Assembly: GCF_008806375.1 (NCBI RefSeq)
Contig: NZ_WAAT01000039.1
Location: 1 to 64,000, forward strand
Source: Pseudotamlana haliotis
Lineage (GTDB): Bacteria; Bacteroidota; Bacteroidia; Flavobacteriales; Flavobacteriaceae
Length of the DNA: 64,000 nt
Direction of reading: 5' to 3'
Shown: positions 59,404-64,000 of the stretch, piece by piece
How the letters are laid out: each line of letters opens with the position of its first letter
How positions within the stretch are numbered: the stretch's first letter is position 1
Position numbers and translations under genes: made by a program
Notes under the pieces: model-generated
Told to the model about the DNA's origin: nothing
What the model saw: the letters and a program-made list of their open reading frames with translations, nothing else
Database searches by the model: none

Positions 59404-62400
59404 ATGGCAAGAAAACAAGATAAAAATACAGTTAAGAGATTTAATAAAATCTCAATTGGTTTAGCATCACCAGAATCTATTTTAGCAGAGTCTAGAGGTG
59501 AGGTTTTAAAACCAGAAACTATCAATTATCGTACTCACAAACCTGAACGTGATGGTTTGTTCTGTGAGCGTATTTTTGGTCCTGTAAAGGATTATGAGTG
59601 TGCTTGTGGTAAGTATAAAAGAATTCGCTACAAAGGTATTGTTTGTGACCGTTGTGGTGTAGAAGTAACAGAAAAGAAAGTACGTCGTGATCGTGTTGGG
59701 CACATCAATTTAGTTGTTCCTGTTGCACACATTTGGTACTTCCGTTCTTTACCAAATAAAATTGGTTACTTATTAGGATTACCTTCTAAGAAATTAGATA
59801 TGATTATTTACTACGAACGTTACGTAGTAATTCAACCTGGTAATGCTAAAAATGAAGAAGGTGAACCATTACAAAAAATGGACTTCTTAACAGAAGAAGA
59901 GTATCTAAATATCATGGAAACTCTTCCTCAAGATAATCAATATTTAGACGATTCAGACCCTAACAAGTTTTTAGCTAAAATGGGTGCTGAATGTTTAATT
60001 GAGTTGTTATCAAGAATTGATTTAGAGTCTTTATCATACGAATTACGTCATAAAGCAAATACAGAAACGTCTAAACAACGTAAAACTGAAGCTTTAAAAC
60101 GTTTACAAGTTGTTGAGTCTTTAAAAGAATCTAACAATAACCGTGAGAACCGTCCGGAGTGGATGATCATGAAAGTGATTCCAATTATTCCGCCAGAATT
60201 ACGTCCATTAGTACCTTTAGATGGAGGTCGTTTTGCAACTTCAGATTTAAATGATCTTTACCGTCGTGTTATTATTCGTAACAACCGTCTTAAAAGATTA
60301 GTTGAAATTAAAGCTCCAGAAGTAATTTTACGTAATGAAAAACGTATGCTTCAAGAGTCTGTTGATTCATTATTTGATAACACACGTAAGTCTTCAGCGG
60401 TAAAAACAGATTCTAACAGACCTTTAAAATCTTTATCAGATTCATTAAAAGGTAAGCAAGGTCGTTTCCGTCAAAACTTACTTGGTAAACGTGTAGATTA
60501 TTCAGCACGTTCGGTAATTGTTGTTGGACCAGAATTAAAATTATTTGAATGTGGATTGCCTAAAAATATGGCAGCCGAATTATACAAGCCTTTCGTAATT
60601 AGAAAATTAATTGAAAGAGGTATCGTAAAAACGGTTAAATCTGCTAAGAAAATTATAGATAAAAGAGAACCAGTGGTTTGGGATATCTTGGAAAATGTTC
60701 TTAAAGGACATCCGGTATTACTAAACCGTGCGCCTACCTTACACCGTTTGGGTATTCAAGCTTTCCAACCAAAATTAATTGAAGGAAAAGCGATCCAATT
60801 ACACCCATTAGTATGTACGGCCTTTAACGCCGATTTCGATGGTGATCAGATGGCGGTGCACTTACCACTTGGACCAGAAGCTATTTTAGAATGTCAAATG
60901 TTAATGTTGGCATCTCATAATATCTTAAATCCTGCAAATGGTTCTCCTGTAACGGTACCTTCTCAGGATATGGTACTTGGTCTTTACTATATGACCAAGC
61001 TACGTAAATCTACTCCAGAAGTGCCAATTCAAGGTGAAGGATTAACATTTTACTCTGATGAAGAGGTTGAAATTGCTTTCAATGAGAAACGTGTTGATTT
61101 GAATGCTGGAATTAAAGTAAGAACTATCGACATCAACGAAGATGGTAAACTTGCTCCAATGATTATTGAAACTACTGTTGGTCGTGTATTATTTAACAAA
61201 CACGTACCACAGGCAGCTGGATATATTAATGAGGTATTAACCAAAAAATCTTTAAGAGATATTATTGGTAACATCCTTAAGGCAACTTCGGTTCCTGAAA
61301 CAGCTGATTTCTTAGATGCTATTAGAACTTTAGGATTTAAATTCGCCTTCCAAGGTGGTTTATCGTTTAGTTTAGGTGATATTATCATTCCGCCAGAAAA
61401 ACAAGGTATGATTGATAAAGCTAACGGTTTAGTTGAAGGTATTACAGGTAACTATAACATGGGACTTATTACCAACAATGAACGTTATAACCAAGTTATT
61501 GATATTTGGACGTCTACAAATGCTGAATTGACAGAATTGTCTATGAAACGTATTCGTGAAGACCAACAAGGATTCAATTCGGTGTTTATGATGCTTGATT
61601 CTGGTGCTCGTGGATCTAAAGAACAGATTCGTCAGTTAACTGGTATGCGTGGATTAATGGCGAAACCTAAAAAATCTACTGCAGGAGGTGGTTCTATTAT
61701 TGAAAACCCGATTCTTTCTAACTTTAAGGAAGGTCTTTCAATTTTAGAATACTTTATCTCAACGCACGGTGCTCGTAAAGGTCTTGCGGATACGGCACTT
61801 AAAACGGCCGATGCAGGTTACTTAACACGTCGTTTAGTTGATGTATCTCAAGATGTTATTATCAATACTGAAGATTGTGGTACATTAAGAGGTGTTGAAG
61901 TTGAGCCATTGAAGAAGAATGATGAAGTTGTTGAAAGTTTAGCGGAAAGAATTGTAGGACGTGTGTCATTAAATGACGTTTACAATCCGTTAACTGAAGA
62001 AAAATTAGCTTCTGCTGGACAATTAATTGATGACGCTGTAGCGAAAGTTATTGGTGGATCTCCATTAGAAAGTATTGAAGTACGTTCTCCATTATCTTGT
62101 GAAGCTTTACAAGGAATTTGTGCTAAATGTTACGGACGTAACTTAGCTACAGGTAAAATGGTACAACGTGGTGAAGCTGTTGGGGTTGTTGCGGCACAAT
62201 CAATTGGTGAGCCAGGTACACAGTTAACACTTCGTACATTCCACGTAGGTGGTATTGCAGGTAACATTTCAGAAGAAAATAGCTTAATTGTGAAGTTTGA
62301 TGGTGTTGCTGAAATTGAAGATTTAAAAACAGTTAAAGGTCAAGATGGTGATGGAAACGATATTGATATCGTAATCTCTAGAACGTCTGAACTTAAACTT

Positions 62401-63705
62401 ATAGATAAGAAAACAGGTATCGTACTAAGTACGAATAACATTCCTTATGGTTCGACTATTAATATTAAGAATGGTCAAGAATTATCTAAAGGAGATGTGG
62501 TTTGTTCTTGGGATCCATATAACGGGGTTATTATTTCAGAATTTGCTGGTAAAGTAAGATATGAAAACCTTGAACAAGGGGTAACGTACCAAGTAGAGAT
62601 TGATGAGCAAACAGGTTTCCAAGAGAAAGTAATTTCTGAATCTAGAAACAAAAAGCTTATCCCAACGTTGCATATTGAAAATGCAAGTGGTGAAACCATG
62701 CGTTCTTACAACTTACCAGTTGGAGCACACATTATGATTGATGATGGTGAAGCTGTTAATATTGGAAAAATCTTAGTTAAGATTCCTCGTAAATCTGCTA
62801 AGGCAGGTGATATTACCGGTGGTCTTCCTCGTGTAACTGAGTTATTCGAAGCACGTAACCCTTCTAACCCAGCAGTAGTTAGTGCTATTGATGGTGTGGT
62901 TTCTTTCGGGAAAATCAAAAGAGGTAACCGTGAGATTATCGTAGAATCTAAATTAGGTGATGTTAAGAAATACTTAGTGAAATTATCAAGTCAGATTCTT
63001 GTTCAAGAAAATGATTTCGTAAAAGCGGGTATGCCATTATCAGATGGTTCGATTACACCTAACGATATCTTAAATATCAAAGGCCCTTCAGCGGTACAAC
63101 AGTACTTAGTAAATGAAGTACAAGAAGTATATCGTTTACAAGGGGTGAAGATTAATGATAAGCACTTCGAGGTTGTTGTAAGACAAATGATGCGTAAAGT
63201 TAGAATCATTGATTCTGGTGATACCATTTTCCTAGAAGATCAATTGGCTCATAAAGCAGATTTCATCAAAGAAAACGATGATATCTTCGGAATGAAGGTT
63301 ATTGAAGACGCTGGAGATTCTTCAACGTTGAAAGCAGGACAAATTGTTACCCCACGTCAGTTAAGAGATGAGAATTCTATCTTACGTCGTGAAGACAAAG
63401 CGCTTGTTTCAGCTAGAGAAGCACAACCAGCAACGGCAACTCCAATACTTCAAGGTATTACAAGAGCGTCGCTTCAAACGAAATCATTTATTTCTGCTGC
63501 TTCCTTCCAAGAAACAACTAAAGTACTTAACGAAGCTGCAGTAGCAGGTAAAGTAGATGCTTTAGAAGGCTTGAAAGAAAATGTAATTGTTGGACATAGA
63601 ATTCCAGCAGGTACAGGTATGAGACGCTATTCTGATATCATTGTTGGCTCTAAAGAAGAGTTTGACGAAATGATGCAAGTAAAGCAAGAACTTAATTACA
63701 ACTAG
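59404..63705 (+). CDS. rpoC: RNA polymerase subunit beta'
   Basis: The 1433-residue beta' subunit has the N-terminal zinc-binding cluster (Cys66, Cys68, Cys81, Cys84), the rudder/clamp region [18 protein letters not shown] and the catalytic Mg2+ motif [12 protein letters not shown] (about residue 476-487). The trigger loop/bridge helix region contains [20 protein letters not shown], and the second zinc cluster is in CGTLRG...[14 protein letters not shown]. All catalytic residues are present. It ends with a REP-like hairpin and a true terminator. It forms one operon with rpoB. Confidence 0.98.
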   Translation: MARKQDKNTVKRFNKISIGLASPESILAESRGEVLKPETINYRTHKPERDGLFCERIFGPVKDYECACGKYKRIRYKGIVCDRCGVEVTEKKVRRDRVGHINLVVPVAHIWYFRSLPNKIGYLLGLPSKKLDMIIYYERYVVIQPGNAKNEEGEPLQKMDFLTEEEYLNIMETLPQDNQYLDDSDPNKFLAKMGAECLIELLSRIDLESLSYELRHKANTETSKQRKTEALKRLQVVESLKESNNNRENRPEWMIMKVIPIIPPELRPLVPLDGGRFATSDLNDLYRRVIIRNNRLKRLVEIKAPEVILRNEKRMLQESVDSLFDNTRKSSAVKTDSNRPLKSLSDSLKGKQGRFRQNLLGKRVDYSARSVIVVGPELKLFECGLPKNMAAELYKPFVIRKLIERGIVKTVKSAKKIIDKREPVVWDILENVLKGHPVLLNRAPTLHRLGIQAFQPKLIEGKAIQLHPLVCTAFNADFDGDQMAVHLPLGPEAILECQMLMLASHNILNPANGSPVTVPSQDMVLGLYYMTKLRKSTPEVPIQGEGLTFYSDEEVEIAFNEKRVDLNAGIKVRTIDINEDGKLAPMIIETTVGRVLFNKHVPQAAGYINEVLTKKSLRDIIGNILKATSVPETADFLDAIRTLGFKFAFQGGLSFSLGDIIIPPEKQGMIDKANGLVEGITGNYNMGLITNNERYNQVIDIWTSTNAELTELSMKRIREDQQGFNSVFMMLDSGARGSKEQIRQLTGMRGLMAKPKKSTAGGGSIIENPILSNFKEGLSILEYFISTHGARKGLADTALKTADAGYLTRRLVDVSQDVIINTEDCGTLRGVEVEPLKKNDEVVESLAERIVGRVSLNDVYNPLTEEKLASAGQLIDDAVAKVIGGSPLESIEVRSPLSCEALQGICAKCYGRNLATGKMVQRGEAVGVVAAQSIGEPGTQLTLRTFHVGGIAGNISEENSLIVKFDGVAEIEDLKTVKGQDGDGNDIDIVISRTSELKLIDKKTGIVLSTNNIPYGSTINIKNGQELSKGDVVCSWDPYNGVIISEFAGKVRYENLEQGVTYQVEIDEQTGFQEKVISESRNKKLIPTLHIENASGETMRSYNLPVGAHIMIDDGEAVNIGKILVKIPRKSAKAGDITGGLPRVTELFEARNPSNPAVVSAIDGVVSFGKIKRGNREIIVESKLGDVKKYLVKLSSQILVQENDFVKAGMPLSDGSITPNDILNIKGPSAVQQYLVNEVQEVYRLQGVKINDKHFEVVVRQMMRKVRIIDSGDTIFLEDQLAHKADFIKENDDIFGMKVIEDAGDSSTLKAGQIVTPRQLRDENSILRREDKALVSAREAQPATATPILQGITRASLQTKSFISAASFQETTKVLNEAAVAGKVDALEGLKENVIVGHRIPAGTGMRRYSDIIVGSKEEFDEMMQVKQELNYN

Positions 63706-63713
63706 TATTTTGA

Positions 63714-63733
63714 ATTCCCGCGAAGGCGGGAAT
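63714..63733. repeat. ATTCCCGC-GAAG-GCGGGAAT hairpin after rpoC
   Basis: A perfect 8-bp stem (63714-63721 with 63726-63733) with a GAAG loop. It belongs to the same hairpin family as those at 50764 and 50410 and precedes the rpoC terminator without a T tract. Confidence 0.55.
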
Positions 63734-63742
63734 CTTAAAAAT

Positions 63743-63782
63743 AGAAGCCTTCAAGTATGAATATACATGAAGGCTTTTTTAT
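63743..63782 (+). terminator. Intrinsic terminator of rpoBC
   Basis: AAGCCTTCA (63745-63753) pairs with TGAAGGCTT (63768-63776); the loop contains an inner GTAT/ATAC pairing. A T6 tract and further T-rich sequence follow. Confidence 0.9.
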
Positions 63783-63838
63783 TTTAAAATCACATAACTT
63801 TAAAACATTTCCTCTATATTGGAAAAAAATATTTAAAT

Positions 63839-64000
63839 ATGGCAGACGAAAAAGACGCTCAAAAGCAAGGACAGATAAACATAGAATTAGACGAAAAAGT
63901 AGCGGAAGGAACGTATTCTAACCTAGCAATTATAAATCATTCGGTTTCAGAATTTGTTGTAGATTTTGTAAATATCATGCCTGGAGTTCCTAAAAACAAA
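63839..64000 (+). CDS. DUF3467 protein (truncated by window end)
   Basis: The open frame from ATG 63839 to the window end encodes 54 residues: MADEKDAQKQGQINIELDEK, then VAEGTYSNLAIINHSVSEFV and VDFVNIMPGVPKNK. This is the characteristic N-terminus of DUF3467, a small cytoplasmic beta-rich protein conserved directly downstream of rpoC in Bacteroidota. The C-terminus lies outside the window. Function is unknown. Confidence 0.8.
   Translation, partial: MADEKDAQKQGQINIELDEKVAEGTYSNLAIINHSVSEFVVDFVNIMPGVPKNK

Overview
The window is AT-rich chromosomal DNA of a member of the Bacteroidota, almost certainly the family Flavobacteriaceae. The evidence is: TAnnTTTG-type -7 promoter elements in front of many genes; TonB-dependent receptors with a carboxypeptidase-regulatory-like N-terminus; SD-rich surface lipoproteins; the Bacteroidota-type tmRNA tag GENNYALAA; DUF2851, DUF1343/NamZ, DUF4625 and DUF3467 genes; and the order hpf - tRNA-Thr/Tyr/Gly/Thr - tuf - tRNA-Trp - secE-nusG-rplKAJL-rpoBC. 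Genus cannot be fixed from the sequence alone. There is no rRNA, prophage, insertion sequence or CRISPR array.

Layout. 1-5960 (minus strand): an MG2-like/TonB-plug surface protein, a DUF2914 membrane protein and lysS. 5961-7407: an intergenic stretch rich in interspersed repeats, with a 54-codon yqaE/Pmp3 gene, then a secreted TapB/DUF3108-like protein. 7528-14872: lipB, then a candidate metal-acquisition island (a small His/Cys-rich exported protein, two TonB-dependent receptors and two DUF4625 lipoproteins). 15079-20537: an HPF paralogue, the tmRNA gene, a saccharopine/alanine dehydrogenase-like enzyme, an SDR, a beta-barrel protein and kdsA. 20816-22851: typA and a small membrane protein. 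22988-31597: a surface-polysaccharide region made of two facing operons: plus strand, two O-antigen flippase paralogues, a phosphoethanolamine-transferase-like sulfatase-fold enzyme and GT4; minus strand, ftsE, a zinc-ribbon methyltransferase and two GT2 enzymes. 31786-36565: a 1006-residue TPR protein and its partner beta-barrel. 36669-41807: a methyltransferase, a YkgJ protein, a DUF6364/PIN toxin-antitoxin pair with a palindrome inside its promoter, NamZ (DUF1343), a LolE/FtsX-type permease and DUF2721. 42017-48366: DUF2851, PspC, a K+ channel, an AGCS symporter, an HhH protein and an acyl-CoA dehydrogenase. 48453-64000: rpsU, xerC, hpf, five tRNAs and the tuf to rpoBC information-processing block, ending in a truncated DUF3467 gene.

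How the parts relate. The right third is translation and transcription machinery under growth-rate control. The middle makes and exports surface glycans, with KdsA feeding lipid A/Kdo synthesis. The left part handles nutrient and metal import across the outer membrane. The most interesting non-coding signals are: a near-perfect extended Shine-Dalgarno in front of rpsU, rare in this phylum; a 20-bp perfect palindrome placed exactly between the -33 and -7 boxes of the toxin-antitoxin promoter; an intrinsic terminator lying on the start site of the tRNA-tuf transcript; a 63-bp duplication of a tRNA-Gly 3' end with a REP-like core; and a family of interspersed repeats, three copies of which are intergenic in this window.
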